Assembly: GCA_937138495.1 (NCBI GenBank)
Contig: CAKZPE010000051.1
Coordinates: 62,001 to 126,000, forward strand
DNA: 64,000 bases
Source: an uncultured Oceanospirillaceae bacterium
Lineage (GTDB): Bacteria; Pseudomonadota; Gammaproteobacteria; Pseudomonadales; Balneatricaceae
Direction: 5' to 3'
Part shown: positions 17,984 to 29,519 of the stretch, in pieces
How positions within the stretch are numbered: position 1 is the first letter of the stretch
Layout: every line of letters starts with the position of its first letter
Translations under genes and position numbers: made by a program
The notes under the pieces: generated by a model
Databases searched by the model: none
Seen by the model: only the letters and a program-made list of their open reading frames with translations
What the model was told of the DNA's origin: nothing

Positions 17984-17995
17984 CAGGTTATTGTT

Positions 17996-20893
<2,898 letters not shown>

Positions 20894-21007
20894 CAGATAG
20901 CAGCCCGGGATATGCCCCGGGCTGAACTGACATCGTTAGCTACCGATACGAGTAGTAAAATGATGTGCCCAAGCGTGAGAGTAAGCTCTATCCGTCGAGC
21001 TTAAACA

Positions 21008-21038
21008 AAGGCGCACCCTTGAAGGGTGCGCCTTTTTT
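21008..21038 (+). terminator. Terminator of the sdaA-glyA-gcvHP operon
   Basis: A 12-bp stem, AGGCGCACCCTT facing AGGGTGCGCCT, is followed by TTTTTT. A second GC-rich hairpin, CAGCCCGGG/CCCGGGCTG, lies just behind the gcvP stop at about 20900-20924 but has no T-run. Confidence 0.92.
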
Positions 21039-21109
21039 CGTTTCAGGCTACAGGGGTGTTTATATCTCATTTATGATAGAGAAGAGTATCCATAAGAGAG
21101 GTATATCAG

Positions 21110-21520
21110 ATGACACATTCAGTTTTCAGCCACGTCACACTGGGGTCCAATGATTTACAAACTTCGGCCCTTTTTTATGATGCTGTAATGCCTGTACTTG
21201 GGTTGCAGCGGATTCCTAAGCCTGAAGGTAAGCCTCCTGCCTATGCGCGGCCTGTGGAGCAAGGAGAAGGGTTTAAATTACCCTATATTTATATTTATTC
21301 CCCTTATGACGGTGAGCCTGCCTGTGTTGGTAATGGCAGCCATTTGGCACTGCAGGCGGGATCTGCTGCAGAAGTCGACAGGTTCTATGCGGTTGCACTG
21401 GAGCATGGTGGCAGTGATGAAGGGGCGCCGGGCGTCCGGGCGCATTACGGGGATGATTACTATGCGGCTTACGTGCGCGACCCGGACGGTAACAAGCTGC
21501 AGGCGGTGTGTTATCTGTAA
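21110..21520 (+). CDS. VOC (glyoxalase/bleomycin-resistance) family protein
   Basis: A 136-residue protein of the vicinal-oxygen-chelate fold, with paired beta-alpha-beta-beta-beta modules: FSHVTLGSNDLQTSALFYDAVMPVLGL at the start and YYAAYVRDPDGNKLQAVC at the end. The likely metal ligands are the first-strand His and a C-terminal residue, but which ones are used is unclear. VOC proteins include lyases, dioxygenases and resistance proteins; the specific activity here is unknown. AGAGAGG precedes ATG 21110. Confidence 0.85.
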   Translation: MTHSVFSHVTLGSNDLQTSALFYDAVMPVLGLQRIPKPEGKPPAYARPVEQGEGFKLPYIYIYSPYDGEPACVGNGSHLALQAGSAAEVDRFYAVALEHGGSDEGAPGVRAHYGDDYYAAYVRDPDGNKLQAVCYL

Positions 21521-21551
21521 GCCGGTCAGCTGAGGGACGCTGACCGGCTTA
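21518..21551. terminator. Convergent hairpin between VOC gene and leucine-type dehydrogenase
   Basis: A perfect 13-bp inverted repeat, TAAGCCGGTCAGC / GCTGACCGGCTTA, with an 8-base loop starts on the VOC stop codon. It ends 11 bases before the stop codon of the opposing gene. There is little T-run, so it is a likely but not classical terminator. Confidence 0.65.
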
Positions 21552-21562
21552 TCAGAGGTTAC

Positions 21563-22612
21563 TCAGCGGAAACGTTCCTCCGCCAGTTGGTCGGCAATTT
21601 CTCCTGTGGGACGTTTTTGTTGTTCTGAACGCCGGAAGATTTCGTTCAGGGTGTCGCTGATGGTTTCGATATGTGCCCGTACCTTCATGTGTTCATGGCC
21701 GATCCGTTCGTGATAGAGGTCGATAATGCCACCGGCGTTAAGGGCATAATCCGGCGCGTACAGAATCCCCCTTTCCTGCAACATCAGATCATGTCGCTGA
21801 CCGGCTAACTGGTTATTAGCCGCACCGGCAACCACTTTCGCGCTGAGCAGGGGGATGGTTGCATCGTTCAGAACCGCACCCAGTGCACAGGGGGCGAATA
21901 CATCTGCATCCACGCTGTATATTTCCTGTCCGTCTACGGCTACAGCGCCAAATTCAGCCTGAGCCTGTGCGACCCGTTCCGGATGAATATCGGTGATGTA
22001 CAACTGTGCCCCGGCATTATGTAACAGTTCACATAACCGGTAGCCGACGTTGCCGATACCCTGAACAGCGACCTTGATGCCGTCCAGATGATTGCAGCCC
22101 AGACGATGTTGTACAGCTGTTTTCAGACCGGTAAAAACGCCATAGGCGGTGGCCGGTGACGGGTCGCCGTTACAGGGGGCGCCATCAATGCCGATACGGT
22201 CAGTGATACCGGCAACGTTGGTGGTATGTTGTGACATCACACTCAGGTCTGCCACACTGGTACCGGAGTCTTCCGCCGCTATATAGCGGTTGCCGGTACG
22301 TTCCAGCATCCGGCCCATTGCGGCCAGCAGTTCCGGTGTTTTATGCCGTTGCGGGTCGCCGATAATGACGGATTTGCCGCCCCCCAGTTCCAGGTTTGCC
22401 AGGGCGGATTTATAGGTCATTCCCCGGGACAGACGCAGTACATCGGTGAGGGCGTCGGCATCACTGGCGTAGTGCCACATGCGACAGCCCCCAAGCGCGG
22501 GGCCCAGGTTAGTGTTGTGCACGGCAATAATGGCTTGCAGGCCCGTTTCCGGATCGTGATAGCAACTGATTTGTTCGTGCTGGTCATATTCAGGATGACT
22601 GAAAATGCTCAT
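21563..22612 (-). CDS. Leucine dehydrogenase-type amino acid dehydrogenase
   Basis: An NAD-dependent Glu/Leu/Phe/Val dehydrogenase that oxidatively deaminates branched-chain or aromatic amino acids. The 349-residue protein has LGPALGGCRMW, the catalytic-lysine region GMTYKSALANLELGGGKSVIIGD, and the NAD fold VAVQGIGNVGYRLCELLHNAGAQLYITDI. The substrate could be leucine/valine or phenylalanine; sequence by eye does not decide. It is 113 bases downstream of the indolepyruvate oxidoreductase on the same strand. That enzyme could use the 2-oxo acids formed here, so a shared catabolic role is likely. Confidence 0.9.
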   Translation of the reverse strand: MSIFSHPEYDQHEQISCYHDPETGLQAIIAVHNTNLGPALGGCRMWHYASDADALTDVLRLSRGMTYKSALANLELGGGKSVIIGDPQRHKTPELLAAMGRMLERTGNRYIAAEDSGTSVADLSVMSQHTTNVAGITDRIGIDGAPCNGDPSPATAYGVFTGLKTAVQHRLGCNHLDGIKVAVQGIGNVGYRLCELLHNAGAQLYITDIHPERVAQAQAEFGAVAVDGQEIYSVDADVFAPCALGAVLNDATIPLLSAKVVAGAANNQLAGQRHDLMLQERGILYAPDYALNAGGIIDLYHERIGHEHMKVRAHIETISDTLNEIFRRSEQQKRPTGEIADQLAEERFR

Positions 22613-22724
22613 GGCCCTGTGTTTCCTTTTTCCTGTTCGGTGGTTGCTGGCTGTTTAGCCGGATAGATTAGGGGTTCCCGGTGCCTGCCTGACAGATCTC
22701 TCCAGCCAGGCGCCCGGTGATTGT

Positions 22725-25700
22725 TCAGGTGGCGGACATTTTTGCTGCCGGATTGCTGTCTGAGGTGAAGTGGCTTTGCAGCTCAAGACGTTCAGGCTGG
22801 ATTTTCAGCCAGGCTGCATCTTTTACCGGTCCGAAGCCTCTGACCTGACCGGGCAGTTCGGCCAGGGTGCAGGCAGCCGCGTAATTATCTGCCCGGAGAT
22901 TGCCGAGTATCAGATGGATATCCTGCTCGTACTGCTGGATGAGCTGACGTTCCATACGCCGGTCGTGGCTGTAGGCAAAAATATCCAGTGCCGTTCCCCG
23001 CAGATGTTTCATATTGGCTATCAACTTTAGAAGTGGCAGATATTTCTGACTGAATTTACGTTTGCGTGGCCGGCCGGTGGCGGGGTCGGTTTTCGCCAGC
23101 AGCGGAGGCGCCAGATTAAATTCCAGCTCAATATCACCACTGAACTGTTGCTTCAGCCGGGCCTGAAAATGGTCTGATGAGAGCTGCCTGGCGACCTCAT
23201 ATTCATCTTTGTAGGCCAGCAGTTTGCTATAGCGGGTAGCAACAGCCATGGCCAGGCGTTGTCCCAGACGCATGTTTTTGGTTTGTTGTTGTACTTTTCG
23301 TACCAGTTTCTCATAGCGTTTTGCCAGCGATGCATTCTGATAGTCTGTCAGATGCTGTTTTTCCCGGTTGATGATGCTGTCCAGAGACGGCATGAGTTGG
23401 ACGGCATCTGCACTGTGCTGTTGTTTACCATAAGCAAGGTTACCGACGGCTTTCAGATCAGTGGCGGCCCGGCGACCCCAGAGGAAGGCATCAATATTCG
23501 CCTGTACAGCAACACCGTTCAGTTTGATTGCCTGTTCAATGGATACCCGTTGCAGAGGGATCAGGCCCTGTTGCCAGGCATAGCCAATACAGAACAGGTT
23601 GACCGCCATGCCATCTCCCAGTAAACGGCTGGCCAGTTCAGTGGCATCAAGGGCGTAGCTCTGTACCGCCGTATCCTGAATAACGGCTTCCATGGCGGCA
23701 TTAGGCACTTCCAGATCGGGGTCACGGGTAAAGGCTGCAGGCATACTTTTATGGTTATTGATCACCACGTGACTGCGGCTGTTTTCCAGTTTACCCAGTG
23801 CTTCTTCACTGGCGCCAACCATGAGGTCGAAGCTGACCATCAGATCGGTTTCCCCGGCCGGGATTCTCACTGTATGGATCTGATGCTGATGTTCGGCGAT
23901 GCGGATATGGCTCATGACGGCACCGAATTTCTGAGCCAGACCGATCTGGTCCAGAACTCCTATGCCCTTGTTCTCAATATGTGCAGCCATACCCAGCAGG
24001 GCGCTGACGGTTACTACACCGGTCCCCCCCACGCCGGTCAGCATGATGTTGTAAGGTGTATTACAGGAGGGCAGTTGCGGCTCGCTGAGCGGAGCAAAGT
24101 CTACCTGGCTGAAGTCCACATCGGGCTTGCGCAGCTCGCCGCCTTTGACTGTGACAAAGCTTGGGCAGAATCCACGAATACAGCTGAAGTCTTTATTGCA
24201 GGATGGCTGGTTAATGCTGCGTTTACGGCCGCGATCCGTTTCCAGTGGCTCGACAGACAGACAATTAGACTGAACGCCACAGTCACCGCAGCCTTCGCAA
24301 ACGTCGCTGTTAATCACTACCCGTTCTGCGGGGTTGTGCATCTGGCCACGGTGACGACGGCGGCGTTTTTCGGCGGCGCAGGTCTGGTCATAAATCATCA
24401 CGCTGCAACCTTCAACTTCCCGCAGTTCCAGCTGAACAGATTGCAGTTCATCCCGGTGGTGAAAGCTGACGCCTCTGGCAAATTCACTGTAGTCGCTGTA
24501 TTTACCCGGATCGTCGCTGACGATGGCGATTCTGCGAATACCTTCACCGTATACCTGATGGCTGATTTGCTGCACGCTCAGGCTGCCATCAACCGGTTGA
24601 CCGCCGGTCATAGCGACCGCATCGTTATAGAGGATTTTGTAGGTGATATTGACACCGGAAGCGACCGCTGCACGAATGGCCAGCAGCCCGGAGTGGAAAT
24701 AGGTGCCGTCTCCCAGATTCTGGAATACGTGATGGGTTTCGGTAAAAGGTGCCTGGCCAATCCAGGTAGCCCCTTCGCCGCCCATCTGGGTGAAGGTTTC
24801 GGTGCCCCGGTCCATCCAGGTTGCCATGTAATGACAGCCAATCCCACCCAGTGCTCTGCTGCCATCAGGCAGGGTTGTTGAAGTGTTGTGCGGGCAGCCG
24901 GAGCAGAAGTGTGGAGTGCGTTCAAGCAGGGCGCGGGGGCGGGCGAGCTCTGCTTCCTTCGCGGTTAAAAAATCCAGTCGCTGTTGCATGTCCGGGCTGG
25001 TGTAAAAGTGTTCTGTGCGGCGGGCAATTGCCCGGGCAATCATTGCCGGGGTCAGTTCGCCCAGTGTGGTCAGCAGCTCTTTACCCAGATCATCCCGTTT
25101 ACCGGTAATCCTTGGAGGCGTTTGTCCCTGCGTGTTAAACCGTTGATAGAGTTGCTGTCGCAGCTGTTCTTCAATGACACCGCGCTTTTCTTCAATGACC
25201 AGTATTTCGTCCAGTCCGTCACTGAAGGCTTCAATGCCTTGTGGCTCAAGAGGCCAGGGCATGGCTACCTTATAGAGGCGAATACCCAGATCTTCCGCCA
25301 GTTCATGGCTGATGCCCAGGTCTTCCAGTGCCTGTAATACATCCAGATAGGACTTACCGGCGGAGATGATGCCCAACCGCGGCTTAAGGGGATCGATGAT
25401 GGTTTTATCCAGCTTATTTGCCCGGCAAAAGGCCCGGGCGGCTTCCAGTTTGTGTTCGTGGAGGCGAACTTCCTGCTGCAGAGGTTTGTCTGGCCAGCGG
25501 GCGTTGAGACCGTCATTGGGTTTGCCTTCGCTGGCAGGATAACTGAGAGTAATACGGGTTTGATCCAGATCCACCCGGCTGCCGGAATCCATCACTTCTG
25601 CCAGTGCTTTGAGGCCGACCCAGCAGCCGCTGTAGCGGGACATTGCCCAGCCGTACAGGCCGTATTCAATGAGCTCCTGAATGTTACCCGGATAGAGATA

Positions 25701-26210
25701 AGGCATCAGGGCATCCATGAAGGCATAGTCGCTCTGGTGTGGCAGGGTCGATGACTTACAGGCATGGTCGTCGCCGGCGACAGCCAGCACACCGCCCAGT
25801 GGTGTGGTGCCGAAAGCATTGGCATGTTTGAACACATCGCCGCTGCGGTCGACACCTGGCCCTTTGCCGTACCAGAGGCCAAATACTCCGTCGAATTTTG
25901 CGCCGGGGAAGACATTTGCCTGCTGTGAACCCCATACGGCGGTCGCTCCGAGATCTTCATTGACGCCGGGCTGAAAGGTAATATTCAGGGCTGCCAGCCG
26001 GTCTTTGATCTGCCAGAGGGTTTTATCAAAATGTCCCAGGGGGGAGCCCCGGTAGCCGGAAATGAAACCGGCAGTGTTATAACCAGCCTCCTGATCCTGT
26101 TGTGCCTGTAGCATGGGAAGCCGGGCCAGTGCCTGACTGCCGGTCAGGTAGACCTGCCCCTGATTTTGTTGCCATTTATCGTCCAGTGAAACCGGTGCAA
26201 AGGTTGCCAT
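22725..26210 (-). CDS. Indolepyruvate ferredoxin oxidoreductase family, fused alpha/beta/gamma type
   Basis: A 1161-residue thiamine-diphosphate enzyme that oxidatively decarboxylates aromatic (and perhaps branched) 2-oxo acids to acyl-CoA, passing electrons to ferredoxin. From the N-terminus it has a pyrimidine-type domain (GFISGYRGSPLGHFDK), then a TPP-binding domain (CSGCPHNTST, GIGCHYMATW, MGGEGATWIGQ). A cysteine-rich part follows (CEGCGDCGVQSNC, CNKDFSCIRGFCPS), and the C-terminus is a gamma-like domain starting near GVGGTGVVTVSALLGMAA. ATG 26210 is chosen because AGGAG lies eight bases upstream; ATG 26216 is too near. It is typical of aerobic proteobacteria, where the electron acceptor is unclear. 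Confidence 0.92.
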   Translation of the reverse strand: MATFAPVSLDDKWQQNQGQVYLTGSQALARLPMLQAQQDQEAGYNTAGFISGYRGSPLGHFDKTLWQIKDRLAALNITFQPGVNEDLGATAVWGSQQANVFPGAKFDGVFGLWYGKGPGVDRSGDVFKHANAFGTTPLGGVLAVAGDDHACKSSTLPHQSDYAFMDALMPYLYPGNIQELIEYGLYGWAMSRYSGCWVGLKALAEVMDSGSRVDLDQTRITLSYPASEGKPNDGLNARWPDKPLQQEVRLHEHKLEAARAFCRANKLDKTIIDPLKPRLGIISAGKSYLDVLQALEDLGISHELAEDLGIRLYKVAMPWPLEPQGIEAFSDGLDEILVIEEKRGVIEEQLRQQLYQRFNTQGQTPPRITGKRDDLGKELLTTLGELTPAMIARAIARRTEHFYTSPDMQQRLDFLTAKEAELARPRALLERTPHFCSGCPHNTSTTLPDGSRALGGIGCHYMATWMDRGTETFTQMGGEGATWIGQAPFTETHHVFQNLGDGTYFHSGLLAIRAAVASGVNITYKILYNDAVAMTGGQPVDGSLSVQQISHQVYGEGIRRIAIVSDDPGKYSDYSEFARGVSFHHRDELQSVQLELREVEGCSVMIYDQTCAAEKRRRRHRGQMHNPAERVVINSDVCEGCGDCGVQSNCLSVEPLETDRGRKRSINQPSCNKDFSCIRGFCPSFVTVKGGELRKPDVDFSQVDFAPLSEPQLPSCNTPYNIMLTGVGGTGVVTVSALLGMAAHIENKGIGVLDQIGLAQKFGAVMSHIRIAEHQHQIHTVRIPAGETDLMVSFDLMVGASEEALGKLENSRSHVVINNHKSMPAAFTRDPDLEVPNAAMEAVIQDTAVQSYALDATELASRLLGDGMAVNLFCIGYAWQQGLIPLQRVSIEQAIKLNGVAVQANIDAFLWGRRAATDLKAVGNLAYGKQQHSADAVQLMPSLDSIINREKQHLTDYQNASLAKRYEKLVRKVQQQTKNMRLGQRLAMAVATRYSKLLAYKDEYEVARQLSSDHFQARLKQQFSGDIELEFNLAPPLLAKTDPATGRPRKRKFSQKYLPLLKLIANMKHLRGTALDIFAYSHDRRMERQLIQQYEQDIHLILGNLRADNYAAACTLAELPGQVRGFGPVKDAAWLKIQPERLELQSHFTSDSNPAAKMSAT

Positions 26211-26764
26211 TTGCATATCTCCTGCTGCGACAGAGATGTCGCGATGAATACTCGTGAAAAAACGAAACAGAAAGTGTGAGGATTAACTACTGAGTATCAG
26301 TGGCGGGTAGAGATAAGCGTGGCGGACGGATGGGTATACAGGTGTAAAAACGCTCTGGACGGATACGGCTGCTTGTCGGGTCATAGTAATTACCTTTCAC
26401 CGTTACTGGATCGCAGTGTGGGTGATAATTTTTGTTGTTATTGTCAACAGGTGTTGAAGTTACCCTTGTGGGGTGTGGGTTTAACCTAGAGGGGAGGGGC
26501 TGAGGTGTCAAATTATCCTGCTTAGGGAAATTTCTGTGCCGGAGGGTGCATTTCGCAGATATTGTCCTGAGGAATTACATTTTTGGCGAATTTTTCTGGA
26601 TCAGTTTGTCGGCTTAGATAAATGCTGATTTTTTAGCCTGTTGAGAGGGTTTATTCGTGATTAGTTGTAATTGACGTATTACATCTGTCTGTAGCGTTAA
26701 GTTAAATACTTGTTTGTGTTACATTTTCGGTCTGGTATTCAGAGGTGAACCAAGGAGAGTGCGG
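26211..26764. promoter_or_regulatory. Long intergenic region between the oxidoreductase and a small secreted protein
   Basis: A 554-base divergent spacer with no convincing gene; a 74-codon open frame on the minus strand has no ribosome binding site and low-complexity content. TGTAAT-TGACGT-ATTACA (26666-26683) is a clean inverted repeat about 80 bases before the next gene and could be an operator. No standard promoter could be placed with confidence. Confidence 0.45.
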
Positions 26765-27145
26765 ATGCGTATTATGGCACTGTTAGCAGTTGTGATGGGG
26801 CTGAGCCTGAGTGCTCAGGCTGAGGTGATGGGGGAGCGGGACGGTGAGTTACGCGCCACGGCTACCGGTGAGTTGCTGGCCTGGGATGAAGCGGGTCAAA
26901 CGTGGCTGAAGCCAGCTGCTTTCTGGCGCGCGTTCGCTGATCGTGAAGAGGTGAAGAGCTGGGGGCAAAGCCGTGAGTATCCTCCTTATGATGATGTCCG
27001 TGAGCTGGATGTGTTCATGGTGGAGCTGGACTCCGGGATCTGCCTGATGCAGTTTTATCATCAGCGCTGGCGCCGGGCGAACGATGTGCGGCGCTGGTCT
27101 CCGGAATTTAACAGCCTGGAAGGGTGTCCGGACGTCTTCAAATAA
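26765..27145 (+). CDS. Small exported protein of unknown function
   Basis: A 126-residue protein with a clear signal peptide (MRIMALLAVVMGLSLSAQA, cleavage after AQA). The mature part is rich in Trp, Glu and Arg (WLKPAAFWRAFADREEV, FYHQRWRRANDVRRWSPEF) and has two cysteines (GICLMQ and EGCPD) that could form one disulfide in the periplasm. Ribosome binding site AAGGAGAG and the signal peptide fix the start at 26765. I do not recognise the family. The next gene also encodes an exported protein and follows on the same strand after 136 bases. Confidence 0.7.
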   Translation: MRIMALLAVVMGLSLSAQAEVMGERDGELRATATGELLAWDEAGQTWLKPAAFWRAFADREEVKSWGQSREYPPYDDVRELDVFMVELDSGICLMQFYHQRWRRANDVRRWSPEFNSLEGCPDVFK

Positions 27146-27281
27146 ACAGGCAGGCACTGCAGTGGGAACTTGTTAGGGAATTCAATGGTCTACAGTTGAC
27201 TGTTATTCCCTGTTCCACCTGTATAAAGTGTTTGCCGGTTCCCCTCCGGCGCACTGCTCAGAATAATAAAATGGAGCGTGT

Positions 27282-28121
27282 ATGTCTGTTTCCCGGATTT
27301 CCCCCGTTGTTCCCCGAATACTGTCTGTCTGTGGTGTTACCGCGCTGGCATTGTCGGCAGCGGCTGCGAATGCTAAAGAGACTGTCCTGATACCTGAAGG
27401 CAGTTTTCAGATGGGCTGTTCTGTGAATGATACTGCCTGTGACCGTGATGAAGGTCCGCAAGGCGGTACGGCTGTGAATGTTCCGGCGTTTGAGCTGGAT
27501 AAGTTTGAAGTGACAGTCGCTTCATATGAGGCCTGTATTGATGCGGGTATCTGTGTGCGACCCAAAGATTTTCAACGTAATAAATACTGCAATATCGGTG
27601 CTGAAGGGCGGGATAATCATCCGGCTAACTGTGTCGACTGGCAGGAAGCCCTGACTTATTGTGAATGGAAAGGTGGCCGTCTGCCGTATGAAGCTGAATG
27701 GGAAAAAGCGGCCCGTGCCGGATCTGAAAGCCGGTATCCGTGGGGTGAAGAGGTTAGCTGCAAGAATGCCATTCTGGATGACGGTGTGACCATGGGTTCT
27801 GTACCCAATGAACCGGATGGCTGTGGTGAAGACCGCACCTGGCCGGTGGGCAGCCGTGAGGCCAATGCCTTTGGCCTGTTTGACATGCAGGGTAATGCCG
27901 GTGAGTGGATGATGAACTGGTATGCTTCTGACGGTATTGCCCAGTATGCGGCAGGTAATCTGACTGATCAGGCGCAAAGTCGGCAGCGGTTGGTGCGTGG
28001 TGGTTCCTGGGATGAGAATAAGGCGAACCTGCGCAGTTCATTCCGCAATGTTAAGCCGCCGGTGAGTGGCCGCAGTATCTACGGTTCGATCGGCTTTCGC
28101 TGTGCTTATGATCCTTCATAA
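27282..28121 (+). CDS. Exported SUMF1/FGE-family protein
   Basis: A 279-residue protein with a signal peptide (cleaved near NAKE, residue 32) followed by a formylglycine-generating-enzyme-like (SUMF1/EgtB/PvdO) domain: IPEGSFQMGC, CVDWQEALTYCEWKGGRLPYEAEWEKAARAG, YPWGEE, FGLFDMQGNAGEWMMNWY and a final LVRGGSWDENKANLRSSFR...GFRCA. Members modify proteins or small molecules or simply bind ligands. The paired copper-binding cysteines of true sulfatase activators are not evident by eye, so the function is open. GGAG precedes the start; a bidirectional terminator follows. Confidence 0.85.
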   Translation: MSVSRISPVVPRILSVCGVTALALSAAAANAKETVLIPEGSFQMGCSVNDTACDRDEGPQGGTAVNVPAFELDKFEVTVASYEACIDAGICVRPKDFQRNKYCNIGAEGRDNHPANCVDWQEALTYCEWKGGRLPYEAEWEKAARAGSESRYPWGEEVSCKNAILDDGVTMGSVPNEPDGCGEDRTWPVGSREANAFGLFDMQGNAGEWMMNWYASDGIAQYAAGNLTDQAQSRQRLVRGGSWDENKANLRSSFRNVKPPVSGRSIYGSIGFRCAYDPS

Positions 28122-28137
28122 TCCCTGAGACGGGATC

Positions 28138-28180
28138 AAAAAAACGCTGCGTGGGTCAGGCCCGGGCAGCGTTTTTTTTT
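28138..28180. terminator. Bidirectional terminator
   Basis: AAAACGCTGC, a loop of about 16 bases, then GCAGCGTTTTTTTTT, with a preceding A-run. It can serve the SUMF1-like gene and the convergent symporter gene. Confidence 0.9.
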
Positions 28181-28191
28181 ATGGCTCAGAT

Positions 28192-29472
28192 TTAGCTTTG
28201 TACTACTGGCTGAGTTTCATCAGATTTGTATCTGTCGCTGTCCAGTTCGTTTTCGCTCTTACCGATCAGCACGGAGACCATCAGGTCACCGGAGACATTC
28301 ACACAGGTGCGGGCCATATCCAGAATACGGTCGATACCGGCGATAATCGCCAGACCTTCCATTGGCAGGCCAACAGTACTGAGCACCAGTGACAGCATAA
28401 TCAGGCCTGCACCGGGTACACCGGCGGTACCGATAGACGCCAGCGTGGATGTGGCAATGATGGTCATGTAGTCCGCCATGCTCAGGTCGATCCCGAAGGC
28501 CTGGGCGACAAACAGCGCGGCAACACCCTGATACAGTGCAGTACCGTCCATATTGATGGTGGCACCTAACGGCAGAACAAAGCTGGCGGTGCCTTTGGAA
28601 ACCCCAAGGTTTTCACGGGCACAACGAATACTGACCGGTAAAGTACCGGAGCTGCTGGTGGAAGTGAAAGCCATCATCTGTGCACTGACAATACCTTTGA
28701 GGTACTGAACCGGCGGCAGTTTAGCGATAATGGCAATTGCACCGGTATAAACCACCAGTACGTGAATGATGCAGCCGATGTACACTGCTGCAATTACTTT
28801 GGCCAGAGGCAGCAGCACGTCCGCGCCGTACTTACCGGCAACCCATGCCATCAGGGCGAAGATGCCGTAAGGAGCGAAGTTCATCACCAGCGAGGTCAGC
28901 TTGTACATACCTTCTGCCAGGCTGTTGAATACTTTGATGGCCGGCTTGCCGGTTTCACCGATCATATTCAGGGCAATGCCCAGACCCAGTGCAAACACGA
29001 TAATCTGCAGGATCTTACCGCCGGCGAGGGCTTCAATCGGATTCTTGGGAATCAGGTTGATGATGGTAGAAACCAGGCTGGGGGCTTCTTTTGCTGCCGC
29101 TGCGGCTTGGGTATCGGCCACCATGTTCAGCCCTTCACCCGGCATGAATACTGTTCCCAGGCCTAAACCAATGGAGATGGCAATGGCGGTGCTGAGCAGG
29201 TAAATCACAATGGATTTAACACCGATACGGCCCATTTTGGCACTGTCATTCATGGAGGTTACACCGACGACTAAAGAACAGAATACCAGTGGAACGATCA
29301 GCATTTTAATCGCATTAATGAACAGGGTGCCGACAGGCTTCAGTATTTCGGCATCCGGACCAAGCAATGCACCGACGGCTATACCGGCCAGCATACCGAT
29401 GAAGATTTTTTTCCAGAGTGCCATTGAGCGCCAGACGCCGCCTTTTTTTATGGCCAGTGATGAGTCAGACAT
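28192..29472 (-). CDS. Dicarboxylate/amino acid:cation symporter (DAACS, GltP/DctA type)
   Basis: A 426-residue inner-membrane symporter for aspartate, glutamate or C4-dicarboxylates. It keeps the two reentrant-loop motifs TSTSSSGTLPVSI and GATINMDGTALYQGV, plus GTAGVPGAG and a final MARTCVNVSGD. It lies 47 bases downstream of aspA on the same strand and is probably co-transcribed from the sigma-54 promoter upstream of aspA. Import of aspartate for AspA is the natural reading, but DAACS substrates cannot be told apart by eye. AAGAGG precedes ATG 29472. Confidence 0.92.
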   Translation of the reverse strand: MSDSSLAIKKGGVWRSMALWKKIFIGMLAGIAVGALLGPDAEILKPVGTLFINAIKMLIVPLVFCSLVVGVTSMNDSAKMGRIGVKSIVIYLLSTAIAISIGLGLGTVFMPGEGLNMVADTQAAAAAKEAPSLVSTIINLIPKNPIEALAGGKILQIIVFALGLGIALNMIGETGKPAIKVFNSLAEGMYKLTSLVMNFAPYGIFALMAWVAGKYGADVLLPLAKVIAAVYIGCIIHVLVVYTGAIAIIAKLPPVQYLKGIVSAQMMAFTSTSSSGTLPVSIRCARENLGVSKGTASFVLPLGATINMDGTALYQGVAALFVAQAFGIDLSMADYMTIIATSTLASIGTAGVPGAGLIMLSLVLSTVGLPMEGLAIIAGIDRILDMARTCVNVSGDLMVSVLIGKSENELDSDRYKSDETQPVVQS

Positions 29473-29519
29473 AGATAACCTCTTGTTGTTTTGATTGTGA
29501 GGGTTGAACAGATGACCGC

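Noticed and set aside
23751..24881. 376-codon open frame opposite the indolepyruvate oxidoreductase
   Set aside because: Shadow of a gene with clear family motifs; its own translation is not protein-like.
26287..26511. 74-codon minus-strand frame in the long spacer upstream of the oxidoreductase
   Set aside because: No ribosome binding site and a composition unlike protein (Pro, Thr, Asn rich).
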